Assembly: GCF_003149085.1 (NCBI RefSeq)
Contig: NZ_QGDT01000012.1
Location: 62,001 to 126,000 of the forward strand
Length of the DNA: 64,000 nt
From: Dyadobacter jejuensis
GTDB taxonomy: Bacteria; Bacteroidota; Bacteroidia; Cytophagales; Spirosomataceae
Reading direction: 5' to 3'
The notes beneath the pieces were generated by a model, which searched no databases, was not told the origin of the DNA, and was given only the letters and a program-made list of their open reading frames with translations. Of the stretch, positions 44,626 to 53,668 are shown piece by piece. The position numbers and the translations under genes were made by a program. Within the stretch, counting starts at the first letter, position 1; each line of letters begins with the position of its first letter.

Positions 44626-47600
44626 ATGTTAAAATCCATTATAGAGTTTGCTGTTAAAAGCAAGCTCATTATCGGGCTATTCGTGCTTGGGCTCATCGCC
44701 TATGGGAGCTATGAGCTCCAACACCTGCCGATCGACGCCGTGCCCGATATTACAGACAATCAGGTGCAGGTGATCACCATCGCTCCCTCGTATGGGGCTA
44801 CCGATATCGAAAGATTGGTGACTTTCCCCATAGAACAGGCCAATAGCAATATTGCCGGTATCAAAGAGATCCGCAGTTTCTCCCGCTTTGGGCTATCGTT
44901 GGTGACGATCGTCTTCACCGACGATACGGATGTATACTGGGCCCGACAGCAGGTGTCCGAACGCCTTCAAAAGGTGCAAACCGAAATCCCCAAAGGAATA
45001 GGCATTCCAGAGCTTGGGCCTATCAGCACCGGACTGGGGGAGATCTACCAATATGTGGTGCGCCCCAAAAAGGGGTACGAACACCGTTATGACGAAACAG
45101 AGCTGCGGACTATACAGGATTGGATCGTACGGCGGCAGCTGCTGGGGGTGAAGGGCGTGGCCGAGGTCAGTAGTTTTGGGGGCAAGCTCAAGCAATATGC
45201 CATAGAAGTGAACCCCAATAAGCTGATGGCGTATGGAGTGACGATCGACGAGGTATTTACGGCCCTGGACAATAATAACCAGAATACCGGTGGAGCCTAT
45301 ATAGAAAAGGGCCCTACCGTACTCTTTATACGTACCGAGGGCCTAGTGGCCGATATCGAAGATATTAATAATATACCCCTGAAGCAATTGTCGGATGGAC
45401 AGCCCCTGTTTGTCCGGGATGTGGCTCAGGTAACTCAGAGCTATGCCACCCGTTATGGAGCCCTGTGTTATAACGACGAAGGGGAGGTGTCGGGAGCGGT
45501 GGTGATGATGCTCAAAGGGGCTAATAGTAGCGAGGTAATCGTGAATGTGAAGGACAGGATCGCTGAGATACAGAAGACCCTCCCCGAAGGAGTGGTGATA
45601 GAGCCTTTTCTGGATCGTTCCAAAATGGTGAATAACGCCATCGGAACGGTAGAGAAAAACCTGATGGAGGGCGCCCTGATCGTGGTATTTGTATTGGTGC
45701 TGTTCTTGGGCAACCTGCGTGCAGGTTTGCTCGTGGCGTCGGTCATTCCTCTTTCCATGCTATTTGCAGTCATTATGATGAATCTATTCGGCGTGAGTGG
45801 TAACCTGATGAGCCTCGGCGCCCTGGACTTCGGGCTGATCGTCGATGGGGCCGTGATCATCGTCGAGTCGGTCATGCACCATATGGCGCACCATGTCAAA
45901 ATAGAAGGGAGCGATAGGGTGAGCCAGCAGGAAATGAATGAAGAAGTGAAAACCACGGCTGGTAGGATGATGAATAGTGCCGTTTTTGGGCAAATCATCA
46001 TTCTGATCGTCTACCTGCCCATATTTACCCTTCAGGGAATTGAAGGCAAGATGTTTAAACCCATGGCCCAGACAGTGGCCTTTGCCCTGTTAGGCGCCTT
46101 TATATTGTCGCTGACCTATATTCCGATGATGAGTGCGCTGGTGCTCAGCAAAAAAATTAAGACCGCTCCCAATCTGTCGGATCGATGGATGGACCGCCTG
46201 GCCCGACGCTATCAGCGCTTGCTACTCAGGGCCCTGGGTTTGCCCAAAACGATAGTAGCCGGGAGTTTGGCCCTTTTTACTTTTTCTCTTTTTGTGCTAT
46301 CGACCTTGGGAGGAGAGTTTATACCAGCCCTTGAGGAAGGCGACTTTGCGGTCGACACCAGGGTGCTTACGGGGAGCAATCTGCAGACTTCCATCGACTT
46401 TACCCAAAAGGCAGCACATATTTTGAAAAGTCAATTTCCGGAGGTAGAAAAAGTCGTCACCAAAATTGGGAGTGGCGAGGTGCCTACCGATCCTATGCCC
46501 ATGGAAGCCAGCGATCTGATGGTGATATTGAAGGACAAGTCCGAATGGACTTCGGCCACCACCTTTCCGGAGCTGTCCGAGAAAATGGGTGCGGCGCTCA
46601 AAGCCGTGCCCGGCATTACAACAGGCTTTCAATTCCCCGTTCAGATGCGCTTCAATGAGCTGATGACTGGAGCCCGGCAGGATGTAGTATGTAAAATATT
46701 TGGAGAGGATCTCGATACCCTGTCCAAATATGCCCAAGAATTAGGCGTACTCGTCAACCAGGTAGAAGGGGCCAAGGACTTGTATGTAGAAGCCGTGGCA
46801 GGAGTCGACCAGATCACCATCGTTTACAATAGACCCCTGATGGCACAATATGGGCTACATATCGCCGATGTAAATCGGGTGGTACATACCGCTTTCGCGG
46901 GACAAAGCAGCGGTCAGGTGTTTGAAGGCGAAAAGCGCTTCGACCTGATGGTAAGGTTAGGTGCGTCCAGCAAACGTAACTTAGAAGACATTCGGAATGT
47001 ACTTATCCCCACCGCCAGTGGAAACCAAATCCCCTTAAGCCAGGTCGCCGCTGTGACGATCGGCCAAGGGCCTAACCAGATCCAGCGCGAAGATGCCAAA
47101 AGGCGTATCGTAGTGGGTTTTAACATTTCTGGGAGGGATGTACAGTCGGTCGTGGCCGATTTGAAACAATTGGCCGAACAGCGGATGCAGCTGCCTTCGG
47201 GGTACTATTTGACCTATGGAGGTGCTTTCGAAAATTTGAACGCCGCTACCCAGCGACTGATGATAGCGGTACCTATTTCTCTGTTATTAATTTTTGTCCT
47301 GCTATTTTTTGCCTTTGGATCCTTGAAAGATAGCCTGCTGATCTATACGGCCATACCCCTGTCGGCTATGGGGGGGATATTGGCCCTGGCACTCCGACAG
47401 ATGCCCTTTAGTATCAGTGCGGGGATAGGCTTTATCGCCCTGTTTGGCGTGGCGGTGCTCAACGGTATCGTATTGGTGGCCGAGTTTAACAGGCTTAGGA
47501 AACAGGGTGAGCTCAGCCTAGTCGACTGCGTGGTGGAGGGTGCCCAGCTGCGGCTCCGACCCGTATTGATGACGGCCTTTGTGGCCTCTTTAGGGTTTCT

Positions 47601-48993
47601 GCCCATGGCCCTGAGCAATGGAGCCGGTGCGGAAGTACAGCGTCCCTTGGCGACGGTCGTCATTGGCGGACTATTGGTGGCTACCTTTCTTACCCTCTTC
47701 GTATTGCCTATTCTTTATATTTTCTTTGCTGGGGGCTTCTCTAAGCCCAAAGGGGCTAGCGCTGGCCTGGCTGTGGTGTGGGTGCTGCTGAGCTTCGGGC
47801 TGCTGGCTCCCTCTGCCGCCTCTGCCCAGTCCGACAGCCTTAGCTTGTCGGAAGCCATCAGGGTAGCCCAACAAAATAATCTGGATATGGCCGTCGACAA
47901 ACAGCGGGTCGATTATCAAAAAGCCTTGGTGGGCACCGCCCGTACCCTTCCACAGACCAATGTGCTCACCGAAGTCGGGCAGATCAACAGCATCTATATG
48001 GACACCCGTTTCGCTGTGGGGCAGTCGTTTAGCCTGCCAGGAGTGTATCGAAAGCGCCGCGCCTGGCTCCACCAGGAACTGCTTGCCAGCAGTGCCCAGG
48101 TGAAGGTGAAGGCCCGAGAACTGAGCCGTCAGGTGTCCAGCGTATATGTATTGCTAGGGTACCAGTATCAAAGAAAACAGTTGATAGAGCGTATGCAGGA
48201 ACGGTATGAGAATTTCCTAATACGGGCACAGGCACGTCTGTCAGTAGGGGAGTCGGAGGGGATAGAGGTATATACTGCCGAGCTGCAACTGCAACGGCTG
48301 CAGAACCTGCTGGTGGAGTTGGAGGCCGATCAGAAAATGGCCTTGATGCAACTACAGTACCTCCTCCAATCGCCTAGGACCGTTTTTCCAAAACTGGGAG
48401 AGTACGTCGATATCGTGCCAGTAGGCGATGCTGGGGGGAGTGGCATCGACGACCACCCGCAGCTCGCCTATTGGCGCCAGCGAGTGGCTGTTGCCGATGC
48501 CGCCATCGGCGTAGAAAAATCGCAGTTATTGCCTGAACTTAACCTGTCTTACGCTAATATGAGTATGCGAGGAATGGGGGCCGACGACAGGACCTATACG
48601 CCCAGCAAAAGGTTCCAAGCCGTTCAGCTTGGCGTAGGGATCCCCATTTTTCAAGGTGGACAAAAGGCTAAAATCGCCAGTGCGGTATTGGCCAAGGAGG
48701 TAGCCGCCAAGGAGCAGGAGGCCGAAGAGGCTCGTTTTAGCAAAGAATATGCCCTGGCTACCGCCACCTATGCCAAGTACCAGAAAATGGTGCAGGGCTA
48801 TGAATCTGGGGCGCTGCAGAAAGCGGGAGCCATCCTAGCGTCGGCCCATCAAAAACTGGAGACAGGGAATATCAATTTGATGGAATGGACCCTGTTGACC
48901 AACCAGTCGGTGGAGGTGGAGCAGGCCTACCTAGAGGCGGTGTTTAACCTCAATCATGCTGCTATCGCATTAAATTATTATTTGGAGCAATAA
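44626..48993 (+). CDS. CusA/CzcA heavy-metal RND pump fused to a TolC-like outer-membrane factor
   Basis: 1455 residues. Residues 1-1035 are a full HME-RND pump: TM1, a large periplasmic loop (LEHLPIDAVPDITDNQVQV start), the TM4 motif LDFGLIVDGAVIIVE with the proton-relay Asp, a second periplasmic loop, and TM7-12 ending LYIFFAGGF. A hydrophobic segment (about 1045-1066) ending SAASAQ then acts like a second signal sequence. From about 1070 onward an outer-membrane efflux protein follows, with repeated long helices (SLSEAIRVAQQNNLDMAVDKQRVDYQKAL). Such pump-channel fusions occur in Bacteroidota and may be cut after the second signal. Likely exports Cu/Ag or Co/Zn/Cd; the ion is not resolved. 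The adaptor gene follows 13 bases later. Confidence 0.92.
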   Translation: MLKSIIEFAVKSKLIIGLFVLGLIAYGSYELQHLPIDAVPDITDNQVQVITIAPSYGATDIERLVTFPIEQANSNIAGIKEIRSFSRFGLSLVTIVFTDDTDVYWARQQVSERLQKVQTEIPKGIGIPELGPISTGLGEIYQYVVRPKKGYEHRYDETELRTIQDWIVRRQLLGVKGVAEVSSFGGKLKQYAIEVNPNKLMAYGVTIDEVFTALDNNNQNTGGAYIEKGPTVLFIRTEGLVADIEDINNIPLKQLSDGQPLFVRDVAQVTQSYATRYGALCYNDEGEVSGAVVMMLKGANSSEVIVNVKDRIAEIQKTLPEGVVIEPFLDRSKMVNNAIGTVEKNLMEGALIVVFVLVLFLGNLRAGLLVASVIPLSMLFAVIMMNLFGVSGNLMSLGALDFGLIVDGAVIIVESVMHHMAHHVKIEGSDRVSQQEMNEEVKTTAGRMMNSAVFGQIIILIVYLPIFTLQGIEGKMFKPMAQTVAFALLGAFILSLTYIPMMSALVLSKKIKTAPNLSDRWMDRLARRYQRLLLRALGLPKTIVAGSLALFTFSLFVLSTLGGEFIPALEEGDFAVDTRVLTGSNLQTSIDFTQKAAHILKSQFPEVEKVVTKIGSGEVPTDPMPMEASDLMVILKDKSEWTSATTFPELSEKMGAALKAVPGITTGFQFPVQMRFNELMTGARQDVVCKIFGEDLDTLSKYAQELGVLVNQVEGAKDLYVEAVAGVDQITIVYNRPLMAQYGLHIADVNRVVHTAFAGQSSGQVFEGEKRFDLMVRLGASSKRNLEDIRNVLIPTASGNQIPLSQVAAVTIGQGPNQIQREDAKRRIVVGFNISGRDVQSVVADLKQLAEQRMQLPSGYYLTYGGAFENLNAATQRLMIAVPISLLLIFVLLFFAFGSLKDSLLIYTAIPLSAMGGILALALRQMPFSISAGIGFIALFGVAVLNGIVLVAEFNRLRKQGELSLVDCVVEGAQLRLRPVLMTAFVASLGFLPMALSNGAGAEVQRPLATVVIGGLLVATFLTLFVLPILYIFFAGGFSKPKGASAGLAVVWVLLSFGLLAPSAASAQSDSLSLSEAIRVAQQNNLDMAVDKQRVDYQKALVGTARTLPQTNVLTEVGQINSIYMDTRFAVGQSFSLPGVYRKRRAWLHQELLASSAQVKVKARELSRQVSSVYVLLGYQYQRKQLIERMQERYENFLIRAQARLSVGESEGIEVYTAELQLQRLQNLLVELEADQKMALMQLQYLLQSPRTVFPKLGEYVDIVPVGDAGGSGIDDHPQLAYWRQRVAVADAAIGVEKSQLLPELNLSYANMSMRGMGADDRTYTPSKRFQAVQLGVGIPIFQGGQKAKIASAVLAKEVAAKEQEAEEARFSKEYALATATYAKYQKMVQGYESGALQKAGAILASAHQKLETGNINLMEWTLLTNQSVEVEQAYLEAVFNLNHAAIALNYYLEQ

Positions 48994-49006
48994 AAAGAAG
49001 ACGATC

Positions 49007-50137
49007 ATGAGAAAGTCAGTAATATTCGTTTTGGGCCTGTTTTTCCTATGGGCCTGTAACGCCAATTCAGAAAAAAACGAGGAAGGCCCCCAACAGCAGG
49101 TTGACGAAACCTTGGCGGTATTGAACGAGGAGCAGATCAGCAATGCCAATATCGTAACGGCTCAGCCTACATGGCTGGTAAGTTCCCCCTTGCTAAGGCT
49201 CAATGGCTTGATAGACGTCCCACCCAAAAACAGAATCAGTGTGTCGGTGCCTATGGGCGGATACCTTAAAAGTGCCGACCTGCTGCCTGGGGCTCGGGTT
49301 CGTAAGGGGCAGGTGCTCGCCACCCTCGAAGACCAGCAGTATATACAGCTCCAACAACAGTATCTGGAGGGAAAAAACCGATTGGTATTTTTGGAAAAGG
49401 AGTTTTTACGCCAACAAGAACTTAGCAAAACCCAAGCCGCTAGTCAGAAAATGGCGCAACAAGCGGAAGCGGACTACCAAAGCCAGCGGATTGCTAATAA
49501 ATCACTTTACGAAAGATTGAAAATGGTAGGAGTGGACCCCGACAAACTGGCCCTAGAACATATCTCCAGGACCATGACGGTTCGTTCCCCTATCAACGGG
49601 TTCGTGTCTCAGGCCAATATGACGCTAGGGAAATATGTGAGCCCCACCGACGTGCTTTTCGAACTGGTAGACCCTTCCGACATTCACCTCAACCTAAAGG
49701 TCTTTGAAAAGGACCTCGAGAGGCTCCAGATTGGGCAACGCATTCAGGCCTTTACCAATAACGACCCGGGCACCCTCTACAACTGTAAGGTGATACTGAT
49801 CGGGAAGGACTTCTCGCCAGAAAGAACGGTAGAGCTTCATGCGCATTTCGAAAAATATGACCCCGACTTAGTCCCAGGCACCTATATGAATGCCGAAGTA
49901 CGCCTGAAGGATCATAGGGCGCTAACACTCCCCGAGGATGCCGTAGTCAGTTATCAGGGGCAGACCTATGTGTTTGTTCCCCAGCTTAAAGGACAATATA
50001 GGATGCTGCCGGTGACGGTCGGGTCGTTGATAGAGGGTCGTATCGAGGTTTTGAACCCCGAACTTGCCGACAAAACGGTGGTGGTGCAGGGGGCTTATGC
50101 CCTGTTGATGTATTTAAAAAACAAGTCGGAAGATTAG
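49007..50137 (+). CDS. RND efflux periplasmic adaptor lipoprotein (CusB/CzcB-like)
   Basis: 376 residues with a lipobox (LFFLWAC, Cys near residue 17). Then come a barrel-sandwich start (ISVSVPMGGYLKSADLLPGARVRKGQVLATLEDQQYIQLQQQY region), a helical hairpin (about 120-170), the returning lipoyl half (MTVRSPINGFVSQANMTLGKYVSPTDVLFELVD) and a beta-barrel plus membrane-proximal domain. It links the RND pump to the channel, here supplied by the fused C-terminus of the upstream protein. It lacks the Met/His-rich N-terminal metal-binding region of E. coli CusB. It is co-transcribed with the pump. Confidence 0.9.
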   Translation: MRKSVIFVLGLFFLWACNANSEKNEEGPQQQVDETLAVLNEEQISNANIVTAQPTWLVSSPLLRLNGLIDVPPKNRISVSVPMGGYLKSADLLPGARVRKGQVLATLEDQQYIQLQQQYLEGKNRLVFLEKEFLRQQELSKTQAASQKMAQQAEADYQSQRIANKSLYERLKMVGVDPDKLALEHISRTMTVRSPINGFVSQANMTLGKYVSPTDVLFELVDPSDIHLNLKVFEKDLERLQIGQRIQAFTNNDPGTLYNCKVILIGKDFSPERTVELHAHFEKYDPDLVPGTYMNAEVRLKDHRALTLPEDAVVSYQGQTYVFVPQLKGQYRMLPVTVGSLIEGRIEVLNPELADKTVVVQGAYALLMYLKNKSED

Positions 50138-50204
50138 GCATAGAGGGGCTGGATTTTTATTTAAAAATTGCTATATAGCAAGCCTAATCGATAACGATAC
50201 ATTC

Positions 50205-51104
50205 ATGATGAAGCATACAATATTGGTGGTAGGGAGTTCGAATACCGACATGGTCGTCAAGACGAGCGAGTTTCCTCGGCCTGGACAAACGGTGTTGGGA
50301 GGTGAGTTTTTGATGAACCCGGGAGGTAAAGGAGCCAACCAGGCCGTAGCTGCGGCCAGGCTGGGTGGGCAGGTCCGGTTTATCGCCCGTCTGGGAGAAG
50401 ATATCTTTGGCAAACAGGCAGAAATCAACTTTAAGGAGGAGTCCCTTGACATCGATTTTCTTACATTTTCGGAGGAACATGCCAGTGGAGTAGCATTGAT
50501 TACCGTGGCAGAATCGGGTGAAAATCAGATCGTGGTGGCCTCCGGTGCCAATATGGATTTGCTTCCAGAACATATCCCCGACGCCGCTTTCGACGCCGTA
50601 GCCCTGGTGGTGATGCAATGTGAAATACCCTTGGAAACCGTCCGGTACATAAATGAGCAATGCCTCCAACGCCAAATCCCCGTTCTGTTAAACCCGGCTC
50701 CCGCCATGGGCTTGTCCGAAGAGATGCTTCAAGGTTTGTATTTGATCACCCCCAATGAAACCGAAACGGAAATTATCACGGGCATCAGGCCGGTGGACCG
50801 TCCCTCTCTTGAAGCGGCGGCGGCATGGTTCCGCGAAAGAGGCGTACAGCAGGTGGTGATCACCTTGGGCAAGGATGGGGTGTACCTGCATAACGATACC
50901 CAGCAAACCATTATCCCAGCCCAGGAAGTAACCGCCATAGATACCACCGGTGCCGGAGACGTATTCAATGGAGCCCTGGCTGCAGCCCTGGTAAAAGGCT
51001 CCGACCTAGTGGCCGCTTGCAGCTTCGCCAGCCAGGCTGCCGCCGTGTCGGTCACCCGGCTGGGCGCTCAGAGTGCAGCTCCTTTTAGCTGGGAGCTTGA
51101 GTAA
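50205..51104 (+). CDS. rbsK: ribokinase
   Basis: A 299-residue PfkB-family sugar kinase of normal length. The N-terminal strand is ILVVGSSNTDMVVK. The substrate-binding glycine motif is NPGGKGANQAVAAARLGG, and the C-terminal PfkB signature with the catalytic Asp is DTTGAGDVFNGALAAAL. The Asn-Asp start and the GGKGANQAVA box favour ribokinase over fructokinase. It phosphorylates D-ribose at O5 in the cytoplasm. It lies 67 bases after the efflux adaptor with no terminator between, so read-through is possible, but it has no functional link to metal export. Confidence 0.9.
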   Translation: MMKHTILVVGSSNTDMVVKTSEFPRPGQTVLGGEFLMNPGGKGANQAVAAARLGGQVRFIARLGEDIFGKQAEINFKEESLDIDFLTFSEEHASGVALITVAESGENQIVVASGANMDLLPEHIPDAAFDAVALVVMQCEIPLETVRYINEQCLQRQIPVLLNPAPAMGLSEEMLQGLYLITPNETETEIITGIRPVDRPSLEAAAAWFRERGVQQVVITLGKDGVYLHNDTQQTIIPAQEVTAIDTTGAGDVFNGALAAALVKGSDLVAACSFASQAAAVSVTRLGAQSAAPFSWELE

Positions 51105-51149
51105 AGGATGGAGCCCTCGAAGTAGGACCTTGGGCTACTGCCGTAGCAA

Positions 51150-51194
51150 CCCCGGTACCTATGGCGATTGGCGCCATAGGTACCGGGGGCTTTT
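51150..51194. terminator. strong bidirectional terminator between convergent genes
   Basis: CCCCGGTACCTATGGCG (51150-51166) pairs perfectly with CGCCATAGGTACCGGGG (51172-51188) around a five-base loop, with TTTT to the right. It serves rbsK on the plus strand; to the left the minus strand lacks a T tract, so it is weaker for rfbD. Confidence 0.8.
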
Positions 51195-51197
51195 GGC

Positions 51198-52046
51198 TTA
51201 TAAGCGGCTCAGGCATTCCTCTAGGCTATCTCTCCAATAGGGGATCGCCATATTAAAGGTAGACTTAATTTTATTCTTATCCATCACCGAAAATGCTGGT
51301 CTGGTGGCCTTGGTGATATACTCAGTCGACTTCACGGGTTTTACGCGTATGTCTACCTTTTTAATATCGAAAATGGCCTTAGCGAAATCGTACCAGCTAA
51401 TGGCCCCTTCGTTGCTATAGTGATATAGTCCGTAGGCAGGAGCGGGAGCCTGCATGATATCGAGGATAGCCCCGGCCAGGTCGATGGCATAGGTAGGGGA
51501 GCCCACCTGGTCTACGATCACGCCAAGCTCCTCTCTTTCGCTGCCCAGGCGCAGCATGGTTTTGGCGAAGTTGTTTCCATATTCGGAATACAACCAGCTG
51601 GTGCGGAGTATGTAATACTGCTCCAATATGTCGATGATCTCCTTTTCGCCTTCAAGCTTGGTAAGTCCGTACATATTGTCGGGCGTAGTAAGGTCATTTT
51701 CCGATAATGCCTTTGGAATATCCCCCTTAAAGACGAAGTCGGTCGAGATCTGGATCATGGTCGCCTGATAGGTCTTACAGACCCTGGCGATATTAGCCGC
51801 TCCGTCCTTGTTGATCTTCCTACATAGCTCCTGTTCATCTTCTGCCTTATCTACGGCCGTATAGGCGGCGCAGTTAATCACAAACTGAGGTTTTTCCCTT
51901 TCCATTAAGGCCGATAGCAGGCCTTCGTCCAATATATTGCCTTCCGTTTCCGAAGGAAATACGATGTCGGTGATTTGACGCGCTGCGGCGACTTTTTTTA
52001 GACAACTTCCAAGTTGCCCTGAAGCTCCCAATACGAGGCCTTTCAT
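51198..52046 (-). CDS. rfbD: dTDP-4-dehydrorhamnose reductase
   Basis: A 282-residue extended short-chain dehydrogenase. The NADPH-binding loop is VLGASGQLGSCL at the N-terminus, the catalytic Tyr-x-x-x-Lys is MYGLTKLEGEK, and the family blocks INCAAYTAVDKAEDE and QISTDFVFKG are present. It makes the last step of dTDP-L-rhamnose synthesis, the sugar donor for surface polysaccharides. It lies at the left end of the exopolysaccharide region, with its own promoter box after the terminator of the upstream transcript. The companion genes rfbA, rfbB and rfbC are not in the window. Confidence 0.92.
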   Translation of the reverse strand: MKGLVLGASGQLGSCLKKVAAARQITDIVFPSETEGNILDEGLLSALMEREKPQFVINCAAYTAVDKAEDEQELCRKINKDGAANIARVCKTYQATMIQISTDFVFKGDIPKALSENDLTTPDNMYGLTKLEGEKEIIDILEQYYILRTSWLYSEYGNNFAKTMLRLGSEREELGVIVDQVGSPTYAIDLAGAILDIMQAPAPAYGLYHYSNEGAISWYDFAKAIFDIKKVDIRVKPVKSTEYITKATRPAFSVMDKNKIKSTFNMAIPYWRDSLEECLSRL

Positions 52047-52104
52047 AGGTATATAGTGAATAGGTGAATTATAATGATAACTGGCTTGTAGGCCCTTCCT
52101 TTTG

Positions 52105-52112
52105 CAAATATA
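52105..52112 (-). promoter_or_regulatory. candidate -7 box for rfbD
   Basis: Read on the minus strand, TATATTTG fits TAnnTTTG. It lies just past the terminator of the preceding transcript and about 60 bases before the rfbD ATG. Confidence 0.45.
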
Positions 52113-52115
52113 TTC

Positions 52116-52150
52116 AAAAAAAAGTCCGACACCTGATGGTTCCGGACTTT
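52116..52150 (-). terminator. rho-independent terminator of the exopolysaccharide transcript
   Basis: Read on the minus strand, AAAGTCCG (plus 52143-52150) pairs with CGGACTTT (plus 52121-52128) and runs into a tract of eight T. Confidence 0.8.
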
Positions 52151-52537
52151 AAACTATGCTTAACGTTGAGTAAAAATACAATATCGAGGATCCCCTACCT
52201 TAGTAATTTGGCCATGAAGACTGGCTATTATTAGATATCGGGGACTTTGTTTGTAAAAAACGTTTGACAAATAAAATAAATTAATTCTGCATTTCAAATT
52301 TAACAAAATAAATAAATTTTTCTCTCATCTATTATTGTGTTGTAACTCAGGTTTATTTTCAAGTTTTTATTACTATACGTTAACCTCTCCCACGAAGGGA
52401 TGGTAATGCTGCCATCAATTGGCTGTCGGTGGTCAGGTTTTTCCTGAAATCGAGGCTCGAATAGATAGGCCGGGATAGCATCGTTCTATTTAAAATAATT
52501 CGGTTATAGAAGCCTATATTGAGGCCATCTGCCTCAA
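52151..52537. other. intergenic region downstream of the YjbH genes
   Basis: No gene is visible in these 387 bases. At 52161-52174 is TAACGTTGAGTAAA, repeated upstream of the wcaJ-like gene at 57037-57050. A small hairpin (ATTGAGGC / GCCTCAAT, 52518-52538) overlaps the stop of the YjbH C-terminal gene. Around 52420-52440 a GGCTGTCGGTGGTC tract resembles the low-complexity part of the repeat mosaic. Confidence 0.5.
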
Positions 52538-53668
52538 TTAGTCCAATTGTTTTTGTTGACGGTTCAAATAGTCGACCTGGTATTGACGTAACTTTTGGTC
52601 GAGGCTGTAGCCCATTCGGTAGCGTTCGCCAATCTTATATCCCCGGGTATAGGTATATTCCCAACGGAATTCGTCACCAGTTCGGAGCCGCACATGCTTG
52701 CCTTGTAGTATTTTGCCAGGAGGAATAGGGACGGCAATATTAAAACCTACCGTTGAGCCATTTTTTGTTTTGCTGGCATATAGGCCCAGTTCGATACTGG
52801 TAAATTGCCGGATTAGCTCCATTCTCAAGCCTCGGTCTTGGTACATAAATTGTCCGCCGGTAAGTTTGGCGGTCAGGTCGGGCCCTTTGAAGCGGTAGGC
52901 AACATCGGCGAGTAGCAGCAGATGTTCCAGCGACTCGTAATAGATGCCCCCCTTCGGATAGTAGTAGAAGCCCGTATAGCCTGCTTCTACGCCCATGGAC
53001 CAGGGTTTAGAGAGGTCGGCGTGGCGGTATTGGATGTTTAGCCCATACTGGTCGTTGGCAAAGAAACCCAGGGAGGCACTAATAAAATGCTTGCCCTGTG
53101 CCCAAAACTGATTGAGGTAACTCGGAGCGGGGCGAATGTTGCGGGGGCGGCCGTCGAGGTCGTTGGTGATCGGAAAGAGGATCCCGGTGTGTAGGGCCAT
53201 ACCTGGCCAGAGCATCAGGGAAGTCTGGATGGCTATGCTGGTATTGCTCTCTACGGGTTTATCAAAATTCCCGAAGTTGGCCGTAAAGTAGGGCTGAAGC
53301 CAGAAGTCGAGCTTATATCCCTTGAGCTGTAAGGGAGCCTTACTATGGCTGTAGTATTCCTTTCTTTCATTTGGTTCCATCGGGCGGTAATTCCAGGACT
53401 GTCCCTTGGAATACACTCCTACCGGCATCCCTTGAAAAAGGGGGCTGTAGTGCTGAACCCCACTGTCGGCCATGATGCGCTGCATTTCGAATAGTCCGAT
53501 GAAAGGGTTCCGGTACATGCGTTGTTCGTACTGGACCGCCTCCTCCGTATGGGTGATATGCTCATAGTCGTTTACCAGTTTTTCGGGGCTAAACCGGTCC
53601 GTTTGTGCCCACGCCGGAAACAGTGGTGCGCAAAGCAGGTATAGCCAAAGGGTATTATTCGCGCTCAT
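52538..53668 (-). CDS. YjbH-like exopolysaccharide outer-membrane protein, C-terminal half
   Basis: 376 residues with a signal peptide ending PAWAQ near residue 22. The rest is predicted beta-barrel-like, with alternating aromatic strands (YGLNIQYRHADLSKPWSMGVEAGYTGFYYYPKGG, MGYSLDQKLRQYQ). It resembles the C-terminal part of YjbH/GfcD, proteins of unknown mechanism linked to capsule and exopolysaccharide secretion. The start overlaps the preceding gene by 14 bases. The N-terminal half is the gene just upstream, so the classic ~700-residue protein is made here as two separately exported chains. Confidence 0.65.
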   Translation of the reverse strand: MSANNTLWLYLLCAPLFPAWAQTDRFSPEKLVNDYEHITHTEEAVQYEQRMYRNPFIGLFEMQRIMADSGVQHYSPLFQGMPVGVYSKGQSWNYRPMEPNERKEYYSHSKAPLQLKGYKLDFWLQPYFTANFGNFDKPVESNTSIAIQTSLMLWPGMALHTGILFPITNDLDGRPRNIRPAPSYLNQFWAQGKHFISASLGFFANDQYGLNIQYRHADLSKPWSMGVEAGYTGFYYYPKGGIYYESLEHLLLLADVAYRFKGPDLTAKLTGGQFMYQDRGLRMELIRQFTSIELGLYASKTKNGSTVGFNIAVPIPPGKILQGKHVRLRTGDEFRWEYTYTRGYKIGERYRMGYSLDQKLRQYQVDYLNRQQKQLD

